Shown here in pieces: positions 46,873 through 56,022 of a stretch of 64,000 bases of DNA. The notes under the pieces were generated by a model. That model did not search any database. It had not been told where the DNA came from and saw nothing but the letters and a program-made list of their open reading frames with translations. The position numbers and the translations under genes were made by a program. Source of the DNA: Salmonella enterica subsp. enterica serovar Choleraesuis. Its GTDB lineage: Bacteria; Pseudomonadota; Gammaproteobacteria; Enterobacterales; Enterobacteriaceae. Location: contig AP025685.1 in the NCBI GenBank assembly GCA_022846635.1, positions 1,984,001 through 2,048,000 of the forward strand. The letters are read 5' to 3'. Within the stretch, counting starts at the first letter, position 1. The number at the start of each line of letters is the position of its first letter.

Positions 46873-47171
46873 TACCTGTCTCCCAAAATGTTCGGACAAC
46901 GCTGTGTTAGTTTTATTGCGTTGCGGAATAATAATTAACATGCTGCGCAAGTCTTAGGAAGAGCTAAAAAAATAGGAGGGAGAAAATGTGGGGCAAAGAT
47001 TTGATTAAATTAAATGCACGAATGTTTTAAATAGAAATTTAGTGTTAATTATTCTTGATTAGTGTGAACTTGTGTGACAAAACACGAGCTAAAATGGGGT
47101 TTTGATTCTATAAAGTTATAACGGCGGTGTTTTTTAGCCTTGAAAAATTCTAAGTGATTTTAGGGGCTTTT
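46873..47171. other. Porin upstream region
   Basis: About 300 AT-rich bases with no gene; contains the porin promoter. A long leader is plausible, as with other porins, but no specific RNA was recognised. Confidence 0.5.
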
Positions 47172-47333
47172 ATGAACTTTATGACATCCAGCATTACCAA
47201 TAATTTCTCTTTACCGGGGTGCTGGCCGGATAACCGCGATGACTGTCACTTAAGCATCAGCAATGCCAGAACAGTGACAGATCATACGCGTTGTAAAAGA
47301 AAGTTTTTTAGTAATTCGGGCCAGATAGCTTAA
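47172..47333 (+). CDS. Candidate small ORF (53 aa)
   Basis: ATG with AGGGG five to six bases upstream, 53 codons, ending 4 bases inside the converging DUF883-type gene. The product has three cysteines and no membrane segment. Support is only the ribosome site and length; family not recognised. Confidence 0.28.
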   Translation: MNFMTSSITNNFSLPGCWPDNRDDCHLSISNARTVTDHTRCKRKFFSNSGQIA

Positions 47334-47578
47334 CGGCGGCTAAGCAGGTAGCCAATCACTACGCCTACGGCCCCGGCAATAGCTGCGCTGGCCAGCGGGT
47401 TGGCTTTTACCTGGCTGCACAACCCGTTAGCGAGGTCTCTTGATGTATCACATGCCTGGGAGGCATATTTTCGCGATGCGCCCTGAATTTGCTGGCGGAC
47501 ATTGCCCGTGGATTCCCCAAAAGCCTGTTCTACTGCACCTGCTGCCTGATTGAGCTTATCTTGTGTCTTTCCAAACAT
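47330..47578 (-). CDS. DUF883/CsbD-like stress protein (82 aa)
   Basis: An 82-residue protein. The N-terminal half (GKTQDKLNQAAGAVEQAFGE) resembles CsbD-type stress proteins, and the C-terminal half (VKANPLASAAIAGAVGVVIG) is the glycine-rich membrane anchor of the ElaB/YqjD/YgaM group. Those proteins are tail-anchored and bind ribosomes in stationary phase. Likely stress-induced. Confidence 0.82.
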   Translation of the reverse strand: MFGKTQDKLNQAAGAVEQAFGESTGNVRQQIQGASRKYASQACDTSRDLANGLCSQVKANPLASAAIAGAVGVVIGYLLSRR

Positions 47579-47775
47579 ATGTTTCTCCCATCAGCTATCA
47601 AACAAATTGTACAAAGGTTAATAAAGCGTAGCAGATAGGATGAATCTCTGTTGAATGGCGTTTTTTTGGAGCTATCAGGAATAAAGGCTCGGGGGGCTTA
47701 TAACCCGCAGGTTGTTTTTTGTACAGCGCATGAATGGTATTATAAACGGGTACTGATAACCCCACGAGGCAAGAT

Positions 47776-47964
47776 ATGGATTACAACATAAGCCCGACTC
47801 AGCTTGCATTTGAATACCTGCGTCGGGAGCAAGAAAACTTAACCCCTGCCCAATATCTACAGCGTTTCCGTCAGCTTCAGCTGGAATTCGCCGATGTTTT
47901 GGCTCTGTCGTCTGGGGAGCTGAATGAAGAAATTTTCCTTGCCTCGCGCATGGGGATTCACTAA
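47776..47964 (+). CDS. ydiH: YdiH family protein (62 aa)
   Basis: A 62-residue cytoplasmic helical protein matching E. coli YdiH end to end (PTQLAFEYLRREQENLTPAQ; EEIFLASRMGIH). Function is unknown. It has its own short transcript, with a terminator-like CACTGCTTTGCAGTG stem at 47999-48013 followed by T. Confidence 0.88.
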   Translation: MDYNISPTQLAFEYLRREQENLTPAQYLQRFRQLQLEFADVLALSSGELNEEIFLASRMGIH

Positions 47965-48172
47965 GTATCTTTTTTGCGATTAGCATTAATGTCATTAGCC
48001 ACTGCTTTGCAGTGGTTTTTTTTGCTCTGAGAGGTATCATAGCCCCCGGCTGAATGGGGTTGCTAAACTGCCGACATCTGCCAAAATTATCATTAGGTAC
48101 AACAGCTGCCCGAACCATTTTAAAAGGGGGCGGGGTTTTCAGGCTATTTTTTTACGTATGGGAGAGATACAC

Positions 48173-48427
48173 ATGGGCATTTTGTCATGGATTATTTTTG
48201 GTCTGATCGCTGGTATTCTGGCCAAGTGGATCATGCCGGGTAAAGACGGCGGTGGTTTTATTATGACCGTTGTTCTGGGTATTGTCGGTGCCGTAGTTGG
48301 TGGCTGGATCAGCAGTGCTGTTTTTGGCATGGGTAAAGTAACAGGCTTCAACATTGGTAGCTTTGTAGTTGCGGTTATTGGTGCCATTCTGGTTCTTTGG
48401 ATTTACCGTAAAGTTAGTAGCCGTTAA
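48173..48427 (+). CDS. yeaQ: YeaQ/YmgE (GlsB)-family membrane protein
   Basis: An 84-residue protein with three helices (MGILSWIIFGLIAGILAKWI; GGGFIMTVVLGIVGAVVGGW), near-identical to E. coli YeaQ. The ATG at 48173 has GGAGAG upstream; an in-frame start at 48158 is rejected. The family is called transglycosylase-associated and is general-stress (RpoS) linked. Confidence 0.93.
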   Translation: MGILSWIIFGLIAGILAKWIMPGKDGGGFIMTVVLGIVGAVVGGWISSAVFGMGKVTGFNIGSFVVAVIGAILVLWIYRKVSSR

Positions 48428-48447
48428 TATACTATACATACAGATAA

Positions 48448-48475
48448 AGCCGCTAAATTAGCGGCTTTTTTATAG
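48448..48475 (+). terminator. yeaQ terminator
   Basis: AAAGCCGCTAA and TTAGCGGCTTT pair around AT and are followed by T. Intrinsic terminator. Confidence 0.9.
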
Positions 48476-48501
48476 GTAAATCGTCTTCTTGCAATGCTAT
48501 C

Positions 48502-48660
48502 TTAACTGCGGGTTTGTACCCAGAATGCGTGAATCAGACCTGGAATATATCCAAGTAAGGTAAGAATAATATTTAAAATAAATGCCCACCCAAATCCATT
48601 ACCTAAAAGGACGCCCAAAGGTGGCAAAATTATGGTTATTACAATTCGCCAAAATCCCAT
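48502..48660 (-). CDS. yqaE: Pmp3/YqaE family membrane protein (52 aa)
   Basis: A 52-residue two-helix protein, near-identical to E. coli YqaE (MGFWRIVITIILPPLGVLLG; GLIHAFWVQTRS). Pmp3-family proteolipids modulate membrane potential and salt or stress tolerance. It is converging with yeaQ, another small stress membrane protein. Confidence 0.93.
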   Translation of the reverse strand: MGFWRIVITIILPPLGVLLGNGFGWAFILNIILTLLGYIPGLIHAFWVQTRS

Positions 48661-48777
48661 AAACCCTCCGCTGTAAAAAACTAACCAATAGCATGGAAGC
48701 CAATAAGTTATATTTCAATATTAGCAGCTCTTTTTCAGACTGACGGCAATTAAGGAAGTCAGGAATAGATAGGAGCC

Positions 48778-49026
48778 TTATGCTTTACTGACCGAAGCAA
48801 TGACCTCGTACAGGCGAGGGGACAGTACCAGCACTCTGGAAGTTGTTTCTAAACCCCGAAATGCCCATTCAAATAAACGCACCAAATGGGCTGGTTTGCG
48901 AACTAAAGCTTTGGAGAGGATGTTCCCGCGATAGGTTACTTTTTGTCGTAATGCAGATATGCCATAGCACAAATAATTTTTTTCATCAGAAAAATAGCCA
49001 ATAACAGAATAGATGACTATATTCAA
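48778..49026 (-). CDS. Hypothetical protein (about 82 aa), low support
   Basis: An open frame starting at TTG, with no ATG or GTG alternative and a weak ribosome site. The C-terminal helix (RVLVLSPRLYEVIASVSKA) looks protein-like. I do not recognise it. It could be a small real gene or chance. Confidence 0.35.
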   Translation of the reverse strand: MNIVIYSVIGYFSDEKNYLCYGISALRQKVTYRGNILSKALVRKPAHLVRLFEWAFRGLETTSRVLVLSPRLYEVIASVSKA

Positions 49027-49302
49027 GTAATAGTGTGAACTTGATCACTCATTTAAACCCTGCTAGGGTAGATAAGTCACTAAGCATCAGGCAGCCGGGA
49101 TGACATAATCTTCAAGCCCTGTTTATTCCCGCCAATCACTGGCCCAAACTCTCCACATTCATAATGTGCCGCCTGTTATGTTTAGCTATAACAATCATAA
49201 TTAAACCGCTCAGATAGAGGATAAAAACAGGCACCAACTAACAATACCAGCCATGTTTACCTCGCGACCAAAAAGAAGCGATAGCATATTTACGAGGACC
49301 AG

Positions 49303-50808
49303 ATGAAGCTCAAAAGGAAAAAAGTTAAACCGATATCGTTAAGCGATGTCACGATTATCGACGATGCCAAACTACGCAAAGCAATAACCGCCGCTTCCTT
49401 AGGGAATGCGATGGAGTGGTTCGATTTTGGCGTATATGGATTCGTTGCCTTTGCACTAGGTAAAGTATTTTTCCCTGATGCCACACCGGGAATACAGATG
49501 ATTGCGGCGCTGGCCACTTTCTCTGTTCCTTTCCTTATCCGCCCGCTGGGCGGGCTGTTTTTCGGTATGCTGGGTGATAAATATGGGCGTCAGAAGATTC
49601 TGTCGACGACCATTGTCATTATGTCGATAAGTACTTTCTGTATCGGCCTTATACCTGGTTATGCCACCATTGGTATCTGGGCGCCCGTTCTGCTGCTGCT
49701 ATGTAAAATGGCGCAGGGCTTTTCTGTCGGCGGGGAATATACCGGGGCTTCAATCTTTGTAGCAGAATACTCACCTGACCGTAAGCGCGGTTTTATGGGC
49801 AGCTGGCTTGATTTCGGTTCAATAGCCGGTTTTGTGCTGGGTGCGGGCGTGGTGGTCTTGATTCAGACCATAATCGGTGAGGCGCGCTTCCTTGATTGGG
49901 GCTGGAGGCTCCCGTTCTTCCTGGCACTGCCGTTAGGGATAATTGGTTTGTATCTGCGTCATGCTCTTGAAGAGACACCAGCGTTTCAGCAGCATGTTGA
50001 CAAGCTGGAGCAGGGCGATCGTGAAGGGCTGCAAAACGGTCCACGCGTCTCCTTTAAAGAGATTGCGACTAAACACTGGCGCAGCCTGTTAAGTTGTATT
50101 GGTCTGGTACTGGCGACCAACGTGACTTATTACATGCTGTTGACCTATATGCCGAGCTATCTGTCGCATAACCTGCATTATTCTGAATCGCATGGGGTGC
50201 TGATAATCATCGCCATTATGCTGGGTATGCTGTTCGTTCAGCCGGTAATGGGGCTGCTGAGTGACCGTTTCGGACGTCGTCCGTTTGTGGTGACCGGTAG
50301 TATTGCGCTAATTATTCTGGCTGTACCGGCGTTCCATCTGATTAATAGTGACGTTCTGGGGCTTATTTTTGCCGGCCTGTTGATATTGGCGGTTATCCTT
50401 AACTCTTTCACGGGGGTAATGGCCTCTTCTTTACCAGCAATGTTCCCAACGCATATTCGTTATAGTGCGCTGGCCAGCTCGTTCAATATTTCGATTCTGA
50501 TTGCCGGGGTAACGCCTACGCTAACTGCGTGGCTGGTGGAGTCCAGCGGTAATCTGATGATGCCGGCATACTATCTGATAGTTGTGGGTGCGATTGGTTT
50601 GATGACCGGGGTAACGATGAAAGAAACCGCGAATCAACCTCTCAAAGGGGCCACGCCTGCGGCGTCTGATATTGCCGAAGCGCGTGAAATATTGCAGGAA
50701 CATCACGACAATATTGAATCTAAGATTGACGACCTGACCCAGGAGATTGAGACACTGGAGCGCAAACGTCGCCAGCTTATCGATCAGCATCCAAGAATCA
50801 ATGAATAG
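49303..50808 (+). CDS. proP: Osmosensing proline/betaine transporter ProP
   Basis: A 501-residue MFS proton symporter for proline, glycine betaine and other osmolytes, close to E. coli ProP along its length. MFS motif GDKYGRQK lies between helices 2 and 3, with DRFGRRP in the second half. The C-terminal tail (DNIESKIDDLTQEIETLERK) is the antiparallel coiled coil that tunes the osmotic set-point. It complements OsmU in this window. An intrinsic terminator follows at 50826. Confidence 0.97.
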   Translation: MKLKRKKVKPISLSDVTIIDDAKLRKAITAASLGNAMEWFDFGVYGFVAFALGKVFFPDATPGIQMIAALATFSVPFLIRPLGGLFFGMLGDKYGRQKILSTTIVIMSISTFCIGLIPGYATIGIWAPVLLLLCKMAQGFSVGGEYTGASIFVAEYSPDRKRGFMGSWLDFGSIAGFVLGAGVVVLIQTIIGEARFLDWGWRLPFFLALPLGIIGLYLRHALEETPAFQQHVDKLEQGDREGLQNGPRVSFKEIATKHWRSLLSCIGLVLATNVTYYMLLTYMPSYLSHNLHYSESHGVLIIIAIMLGMLFVQPVMGLLSDRFGRRPFVVTGSIALIILAVPAFHLINSDVLGLIFAGLLILAVILNSFTGVMASSLPAMFPTHIRYSALASSFNISILIAGVTPTLTAWLVESSGNLMMPAYYLIVVGAIGLMTGVTMKETANQPLKGATPAASDIAEAREILQEHHDNIESKIDDLTQEIETLERKRRQLIDQHPRINE

Positions 50809-50825
50809 ATTGTAATTGCAGACTA

Positions 50826-50852
50826 AAAACACCGGCTCAGGCCGGTGTTTTT
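50826..50852 (+). terminator. proP terminator
   Basis: AAACACCGGC-CTCAG-type stem: ACACCGGC and GCCGGTGT pair around TCAG and run into five T. Confidence 0.9.
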
Positions 50853-50877
50853 GTATCAGAAGGCTCACTTCTGACGG

Positions 50878-51090
50878 CTAACAGATACGATACTCAGGAA
50901 ATTTATTTTTAATGACTCCATCATAAAATCGCCCTTTGGAGACAACTCTGATGAAGGTATTGAAGGTACGTTCCGGCACTCGGTGGTAGTGGTAGATACG
51001 GTTGTCACGAAACCGAACCTCCAGCAGGCACTGGTGTGTGTCGTAACCAATTTCCATAATACGGGATGAAGAGACAGGCAAACGCTTCAT
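50878..51090 (-). CDS. KTSC-domain protein (70 aa)
   Basis: The ATG at 51090 has GGGGG six bases upstream. The product is a complete KTSC domain: an early SSSRIMEIGYD strand, then LLEVRFRDNRIYHYHRVPER and the SKGRFYDGVIK segment near the end. The founding motif Lys-Thr-Ser-Cys is not kept strictly. KTSC domains are often fused to tRNA synthetases or stand alone; function is unknown. A longer frame to 51210 adds an unlikely extension. Confidence 0.8.
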   Translation of the reverse strand: MKRLPVSSSRIMEIGYDTHQCLLEVRFRDNRIYHYHRVPERTFNTFIRVVSKGRFYDGVIKNKFPEYRIC

Positions 51091-51230
51091 GGTTACCCCC
51101 ATGAGTGAGGGACAGAGCATTAAGATTAGCGAAAAGCGCAGCTTTTGATCAATAGCGCTGGGCAGGAGAATTGCTAAATATAACTTTTTTGAATGCCGCC
51201 GCAGCGGCATTCACCACACCTGATATTGAA

Positions 51231-51434
51231 TTAATGCATGCCGAGGCGGATTAGTTCGACCGGTTTATACTGGCCGTCCAGTCCCTGCAGCTCAACCACG
51301 TCGGAACGACGCAGCTGCTGAGCAGACATGTTCTCACCATGAATGGAGCTGATAGTTCCGGTTTTGCCGGTGCCATTAATCATTACACGGCTGCCAACGG
51401 TAATTGCATTACGGTTACGATCATAAGTCATCAT
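51231..51434 (-). CDS. ydfZ: YdfZ family protein, cysteine-free
   Basis: A 67-residue protein that matches E. coli YdfZ (MTYDRNRNAITVGSRVM; VELIRLGMH) with GAGGAG eight bases before the ATG. E. coli YdfZ was reported to bind selenium and has a single cysteine (EGCEE); here that region reads LQGLDGQ, and the whole protein has no cysteine. A reasonable FNR site (TTGATCGCGGTTAA read on the minus strand, 51505-51518) lies upstream, matching the FNR control known in E. coli. Confidence 0.9.
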   Translation of the reverse strand: MMTYDRNRNAITVGSRVMINGTGKTGTISSIHGENMSAQQLRRSDVVELQGLDGQYKPVELIRLGMH

Positions 51435-51504
51435 TGTGGTTTCTCCTCTGAATAAACAAGACAATTCAGACCGGTAAATTTTAGGCCTGTCAGAGTGAAA
51501 AAAG

Positions 51505-51518
51505 TTAACCGCGATCAA
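51505..51518 (-). promoter_or_regulatory. Putative FNR site upstream of ydfZ
   Basis: TTGATCGCGGTTAA has a perfect left half-site and 3 of 5 matches in the right half. It lies about 70 bases before the ydfZ start. Confidence 0.45.
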
Positions 51519-51563
51519 AATGAGCGCCATTGCCTGGCACTGAATGCCGCTAAAGGCTAAAGG

Positions 51564-52319
51564 CTAGTTACGGCGAGCGACAATAAATAAGCGCGGAAAA
51601 CGCAGCAGCACCTTGCCATCAGGCTGTTCTGGATATGCTTCAGCCAGCATCATCTTGTATCGCGCAAGGAAGCGGGTTGTATCAGCGTTATGCAGCTGGC
51701 TAAGCCATGGGCGTAATCCGGTCGCCTGCAGCCAGTCGATAATCGCATCGACTGAAAGCAATGGGTGGTAATAGACGGTGCGCCAGATATCTACCTGGCA
51801 GCCTGCCTGGGTTAACAGAGCATAGTAATGCTCTGCGCAAGCCAACGGTGAGCGGGCCACATCTGGATAACCTAAGGTTTGAGCGGCCTCGCGCATTAGC
51901 CTGTGGCTCGGCTCGCTGGCGTTATCCGGCATCTGGATTGCCAGGTAGCCGCCGTGAGCAAGCTGCCTGGCGAGGCTCGGAAACAGCTGGTCGTGATTGG
52001 TTGCCCATTGCAGGGAGGCATTGGCCAGAATAACGTCCTGAAGAATAGCCGGCTGCCAAAGGTTAATATCACAATTTAGAAATGCGCAATCAGGCAGTAC
52101 CTTGCGAGCCTGAGTTAGCATAGCCTGTGAGTTATCGATACCGGTTATATTTGCATCCGGCCAGCGCTGCTGGAGGAGTGCCGTGCTGTTGCCTGGCCCG
52201 CAGCCCAGGTCGGTAACCTGTTGGGCATCCGTTGCCGTAATGGCATTAACCAGCTCGCGAGCAGGGCGGGTGCGTTCAGTAGCAAAATTCAAATAACGCT
52301 TTGGATCCCAGTCTTGCAT
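51564..52319 (-). CDS. tam: Trans-aconitate 2-methyltransferase Tam
   Basis: A 251-residue SAM-dependent methyltransferase that methylates trans-aconitate, a spontaneous inhibitor formed from cis-aconitate. The SAM site is [13 protein letters not shown], with FLNCDIN and [10 protein letters not shown] near the C-terminus as in E. coli Tam. It is a single cytoplasmic gene. Confidence 0.96.
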   Translation of the reverse strand: MQDWDPKRYLNFATERTRPARELVNAITATDAQQVTDLGCGPGNSTALLQQRWPDANITGIDNSQAMLTQARKVLPDCAFLNCDINLWQPAILQDVILANASLQWATNHDQLFPSLARQLAHGGYLAIQMPDNASEPSHRLMREAAQTLGYPDVARSPLACAEHYYALLTQAGCQVDIWRTVYYHPLLSVDAIIDWLQATGLRPWLSQLHNADTTRFLARYKMMLAEAYPEQPDGKVLLRFPRLFIVARRN

Positions 52320-52512
52320 CTTCGTTCTCCCGGTATTAAGTCTGTTTAATAACCATTGAATCGATATTCATTATTCTGGGGGCAGTAAAAAGCTCTGCCG
52401 TCACGCACATCAGACAGAGCAAATGCAATCCATGCAAGCTTCCACCGTCAGCCGCCGCTGGCGGTTTTTTTTATCCTGAATTCGGGTGATTTGCTAAAAC
52501 AGCAATTGCATC

Positions 52513-53721
52513 TTAGCTTCGTATTTTGGCCGGCGACACCTGGCGCATCCCCACAATTAAGGCGACCCAGGCCATCACCACCACGCTGATAAACACCATG
52601 AACATTCCGCTGCCCGGGATCCACAATAACAGATAGCCGGTTAGCAAAGGGTTTAGTGCCCCTCCGAGCGTTCCAAGCGTCTGAGCTGAAAAATAGCTGG
52701 CCTTCATTCCATCCGGCGCGATGTTATCTATAAGCATATATTCACCGGGAACAAAGATTAGTTCGCCAAGAGTAAATATCACGGCCGATAACCCCCACAG
52801 CCATAAATTAGTGCCGGAAATCATAAAACCCGCGAGACCGAAGATGAAAAAAATCGTGCCAAATCCCATCATTCGTTGCAGATTCTCCGGGCGTAGCCGT
52901 TTCCCTACCAGGTATTGCAATACCACCACGATAGTCGCGTTTACCGGCAGCACGACTGCGACAATCTGAGCTGCGAGCGTGGCGTCATGGCGGGCGATGG
53001 CATACTGAGCGAGGCAGGCAGTGAAGGCACCAAAAGCCAGTTGGCTTAAAAAGTTGGACAAGGTAAACCAGGCCAGGGCCCGATCGTGTAACAGCAAACG
53101 AGGCTGCCAGTGGCTGCCATCACTAAGTGCGGCGGGAGGTAGCGGCGGCACGCGGCTGGCTATTAGCCACCAGGGGACGCATACCGTCAGCGCCGCCAGC
53201 CAAAAAGGCAGATTTAGGCTCCAGCTCATAACCCAGGTGCCAATCGGCGGGCCGACGGCCCAGCCTATATTGATAAAGGTGTAGTTCAGCGAGAAAACCC
53301 GCGGTCGCTCTTCAATCGCCAGCGTTTCGGAGAAGTAGCTTTTTATTACAATGGCAAACAGTGAATAGGTGGCGTTGACCAAAGAGAAAATAAACACCAC
53401 CAGATACGGGTTCTCGCATAAAGGAAGTAGTGCGAAACCGCAGCCAAAAAAGAGCGCGGAAAGGGAGAGAAAGCGTTTTTTATCGAAGCTGTCAGCCAGC
53501 ATTCCGGAAAGCAGGCTGCTCAAAGTGCTAAACCCCAAAGCCAGGGTCATTGCCGTTCCCACTGATTGCACGTTCCAGCCAAAGCGTTCGGTCAGATAAA
53601 TCGTCATAAACGGTAGAGTCATACCGCGGGCGATGGTTAATAGCCCGGAGGCCAGCAGCAAAATCCTGATGGCAGGTGAGGCGGTGCGATTAAAAGCGGG
53701 CAGGCGTAACAGTGGAAGCAT
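52513..53721 (-). CDS. ydeE: MFS transporter YdeE
   Basis: A 402-residue 12-helix major facilitator protein close to E. coli YdeE, a reported peptide or amino acid efflux pump. Conserved blocks are TLPFMTIYLTERFG, INIGWAVGPPIG and GEYMLIDNIAPDGMKASYFSAQ. The ATG at 53721 is chosen; a TTG at 53736 is also possible and the ribosome site is weak. It is divergent from eamA. Confidence 0.93.
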   Translation of the reverse strand: MLPLLRLPAFNRTASPAIRILLLASGLLTIARGMTLPFMTIYLTERFGWNVQSVGTAMTLALGFSTLSSLLSGMLADSFDKKRFLSLSALFFGCGFALLPLCENPYLVVFIFSLVNATYSLFAIVIKSYFSETLAIEERPRVFSLNYTFINIGWAVGPPIGTWVMSWSLNLPFWLAALTVCVPWWLIASRVPPLPPAALSDGSHWQPRLLLHDRALAWFTLSNFLSQLAFGAFTACLAQYAIARHDATLAAQIVAVVLPVNATIVVVLQYLVGKRLRPENLQRMMGFGTIFFIFGLAGFMISGTNLWLWGLSAVIFTLGELIFVPGEYMLIDNIAPDGMKASYFSAQTLGTLGGALNPLLTGYLLLWIPGSGMFMVFISVVVMAWVALIVGMRQVSPAKIRS

Positions 53722-53895
53722 AGAAGCAGACAGCAATATCAGATGGCACAGTCAGAAATCATAATGTGCTGACTCTAAAGAAGTACAGATGATTTTAGAC
53801 ATTTAGTGCTATTAGGTTGGTACAAATGTAATCATATTGTAAATAAATGACATCTTCTGCCAGTATGTTTCTTTACAAAAAAATCAGGATAGGCA

Positions 53896-54798
53896 ATGAC
53901 TCGGCGCGATGGCTTTCTGGCATTACTGGTAGTGGTAGTCTGGGGACTGAATTTTGTCGTTATTAAGCTGGGGCTGGCCCATACGCCGCCTCTAATGTTA
54001 GCCGCAATGCGTTTTATGCTGGTGGCTTTTCCCGCTATCTTCTTTGTACGCCGGCCAAAAGTTCCTATGCGATTACTGCTTGGTTACGGGCTGACTATCA
54101 GTTTCGGTCAGTTTGCCTTTTTGTTTTGCGCTATACGCTTTGGCATGCCTGCCGGGCTGGCATCTCTGGTATTACAGGCTCAGGCTTTTTTTACCATCCT
54201 GCTGGGTACTGTGGCCTTTGGCGAACGTCTGCTGCCTCGCCAGACTGTCGGTATTACGGTCGCAGCCTGTGGTGTACTGGTATTAATTAATGCAAGCCTG
54301 GGCAGTGGACAGAGCATAACCTTGCTGGGGTTTGCGTTGACGCTGATAGCCGCGTTTTGCTGGGCCTGTGGCAACATCTTTAATAAAAAAATTATGTCGC
54401 GCGCTGACCGACCTGAGATTATGTCGCTGGTGGTCTGGAGTGCGCTTATCCCAATTATTCCGTTCTGGCTGGCAAGCCTGGTTCTGGAAGGGCCGCAGAA
54501 TATAGCGACCAGCCTTCGGCAGCTGGATATCCCGACCCTATTGGCAGTGGCTTATCTGGCATTTATCGCCACTATCGTTGGCTATGGGTTGTGGGGCGCG
54601 CTGCTGGGGCGTTATGAAACCTGGCGGGTGGCTCCACTCACGCTGTTAGTTCCGGTGGTAGGAATGAGTAGTGCGGGCATTTTACTAGGCGAAACCCTAA
54701 GCGCGATGCAAATTGCCGGAGCGGTATTGATAATGGCCGGGCTGTATATCAATGTTTTTGGCTGGCGCTGGAAAGTAATGAACCGACGGGCAGGGTGA
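53896..54798 (+). CDS. eamA: Cysteine/O-acetylserine exporter EamA
   Basis: A 300-residue DMT-superfamily exporter with ten helices, matching E. coli EamA (YdeD), which exports cysteine pathway metabolites. Two EamA repeats are seen, the first starting LLVVVVWGLNFVVIKLGL and the second ACGNIFNKKIMSRADRPEIM. It lies beside marB, as in E. coli. Confidence 0.95.
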   Translation: MTRRDGFLALLVVVVWGLNFVVIKLGLAHTPPLMLAAMRFMLVAFPAIFFVRRPKVPMRLLLGYGLTISFGQFAFLFCAIRFGMPAGLASLVLQAQAFFTILLGTVAFGERLLPRQTVGITVAACGVLVLINASLGSGQSITLLGFALTLIAAFCWACGNIFNKKIMSRADRPEIMSLVVWSALIPIIPFWLASLVLEGPQNIATSLRQLDIPTLLAVAYLAFIATIVGYGLWGALLGRYETWRVAPLTLLVPVVGMSSAGILLGETLSAMQIAGAVLIMAGLYINVFGWRWKVMNRRAG

Positions 54799-54843
54799 GC
54801 GCGCGGGCCAGGGCTGGAAAGCGATGGCCCGCAACAGACGGGT

Positions 54844-55062
54844 CTAACGGGAGGAACAGGCTTGATAGTAAGGTACGCCGAGATTATCTGATTTCTCGCC
54901 ACCTGACTGCGAATGGTTAAAGTCAAAAGGAGACTGGTCGTCACCCAGCGGCATCACCATATTGCTATGTTCTTTAGGACAAGGCATCTGAGTATCCAGG
55001 GGCTGTGCCAGGGCACTACCAGAGGCTATCAGCAAAACGCTTAGTAACAGCAACTGTTTCAT
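54844..55062 (-). CDS. marB: MarB, periplasmic modulator of the mar operon
   Basis: A 72-residue protein with a signal peptide (cleavage after ALA, about residue 19) and the MarB C-terminal motif SPFDFNHSQSGGEKSDNLGV. MarB is the last gene of marRAB and mildly lowers marA expression. It is 18 bases past marA. Confidence 0.92.
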   Translation of the reverse strand: MKQLLLLSVLLIASGSALAQPLDTQMPCPKEHSNMVMPLGDDQSPFDFNHSQSGGEKSDNLGVPYYQACSSR

Positions 55063-55080
55063 TGTGACCTCGGATACCGG

Positions 55081-55470
55081 TTAACAACCACTGCAGTAAT
55101 GATTAATCGGCATCAGATACTTACCTTCACCAGGCATATCGGTCACCCGAAATTTATGTGGCGGCACTGAAAAATAGTTTTTAAAAGTGCGGGTTAGCGT
55201 CTGTTGAGACTCAAATCCATAACGTTCAGCCAAATAGAGAATCGGCTCGTTGCTCTGTTTGAGCTGTTGAGCTATCTCGGTCAGCTTACGGTTACGAATA
55301 TATTGGCCCAGTGAGTGGCCGGTTTCTTTTTTGAACATCCGCTGTAGATGCCATTTGGAGTAACCAGAGCGTTGCGATACGCGCTCAAGCGATAGTGGAG
55401 ACTCCAGATTATCTTCGATCCAATCAAGAATGCTATGGATCGTTACGGCATCATTATTACGTTTGGACAT
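55081..55470 (-). CDS. marA: Multiple antibiotic resistance activator MarA
   Basis: A 129-residue AraC/XylS-family activator made of two helix-turn-helix units only. It is very close to E. coli MarA ([55 protein letters not shown]). As a monomer it binds marboxes and activates acrAB, tolC, micF and others. It lies 17 bases downstream of marR and is autoregulated via the marbox at 56003-56022. Confidence 0.98.
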   Translation of the reverse strand: MSKRNNDAVTIHSILDWIEDNLESPLSLERVSQRSGYSKWHLQRMFKKETGHSLGQYIRNRKLTEIAQQLKQSNEPILYLAERYGFESQQTLTRTFKNYFSVPPHKFRVTDMPGEGKYLMPINHYCSGC

Positions 55471-55487
55471 TATCTTACCCCTTTCGT

Positions 55488-55922
55488 TTACGGCAGGATC
55501 TTCTTGAGCAGGTATTCAAGAGTTGCCACATCATCCGCCGTTAGATTTTTTGTTAGTTCTCGATGTAAGTCCTGACCAAATCGTCTCCGACATTCCTCGC
55601 AAAGCATGGCGCCTTGTTTGGTAAGCCGAAGGAGCACCCCTCGACCATCGGCTGGGTTAGGTAATCTTTCTGCCCATCCCTTACAGACCAGACGCTCAAG
55701 CATGCGGGTAAGAGCGCCGGGATCTACCGACAATATTTTTTTTAACTCCACCGGTGTAATACACACTTCTCTGTGTATAGCGCACAGAACGCTGAACTGT
55801 GTTGCGGTGACATCGAGTGGAGACAGGTACTCGTTAAGCAGGCGATCTTTTTTTTGGTTCACCATCTGAATCAGGCGCCCAAGTGGAATAATTTCATTAA
55901 ACAGATCGCAACTGCTCTTCAC
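55488..55922 (-). CDS. marR: Repressor MarR
   Basis: A 144-residue winged-helix repressor of marRAB, the same length as in E. coli and also with a GTG start (55922). The DNA-binding wing ([20 protein letters not shown]) and dimer helices ([19 protein letters not shown]) are conserved. Salicylate, copper-oxidised cysteine (Cys near residue 80) and other signals relieve binding in E. coli. Here the Cys-rich part is changed: QCHQLVG becomes ECRRRFG, with MLCEECR. Confidence 0.96.
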   Translation of the reverse strand: MKSSCDLFNEIIPLGRLIQMVNQKKDRLLNEYLSPLDVTATQFSVLCAIHREVCITPVELKKILSVDPGALTRMLERLVCKGWAERLPNPADGRGVLLRLTKQGAMLCEECRRRFGQDLHRELTKNLTADDVATLEYLLKKILP

Positions 55923-56022
55923 GATAATTGCCCAGGCAAGTAGATTAGTCACGCGAGATACTATTGCTGCTGGAAATATAAGTCAACCGAATGGATTGTC
56001 GAATGCCACGATCTGCTAAAAT
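55922..56022 (-). promoter_or_regulatory. marRAB promoter, operator and marbox
   Basis: Read on the minus strand. A marbox (56003-56022) matches the E. coli marbox at 16 of 20 positions. A -35 TTGACT (55981-55986) and -10 TAGTAT (55958-55963) are 17 bases apart. A MarR site II, TACTTGCCTGGGCAATTA, lies at 55925-55942, next to the GTG. Site I between -35 and -10 is degenerate (CCAGCAGCAA where E. coli has TGCCTGGGCAA). Confidence 0.85.

Noticed and set aside
51090..51210. N-terminal extension of the KTSC protein
   Set aside because: The ATG at 51090 has a strong ribosome site and begins the domain; the extension is not domain-like.
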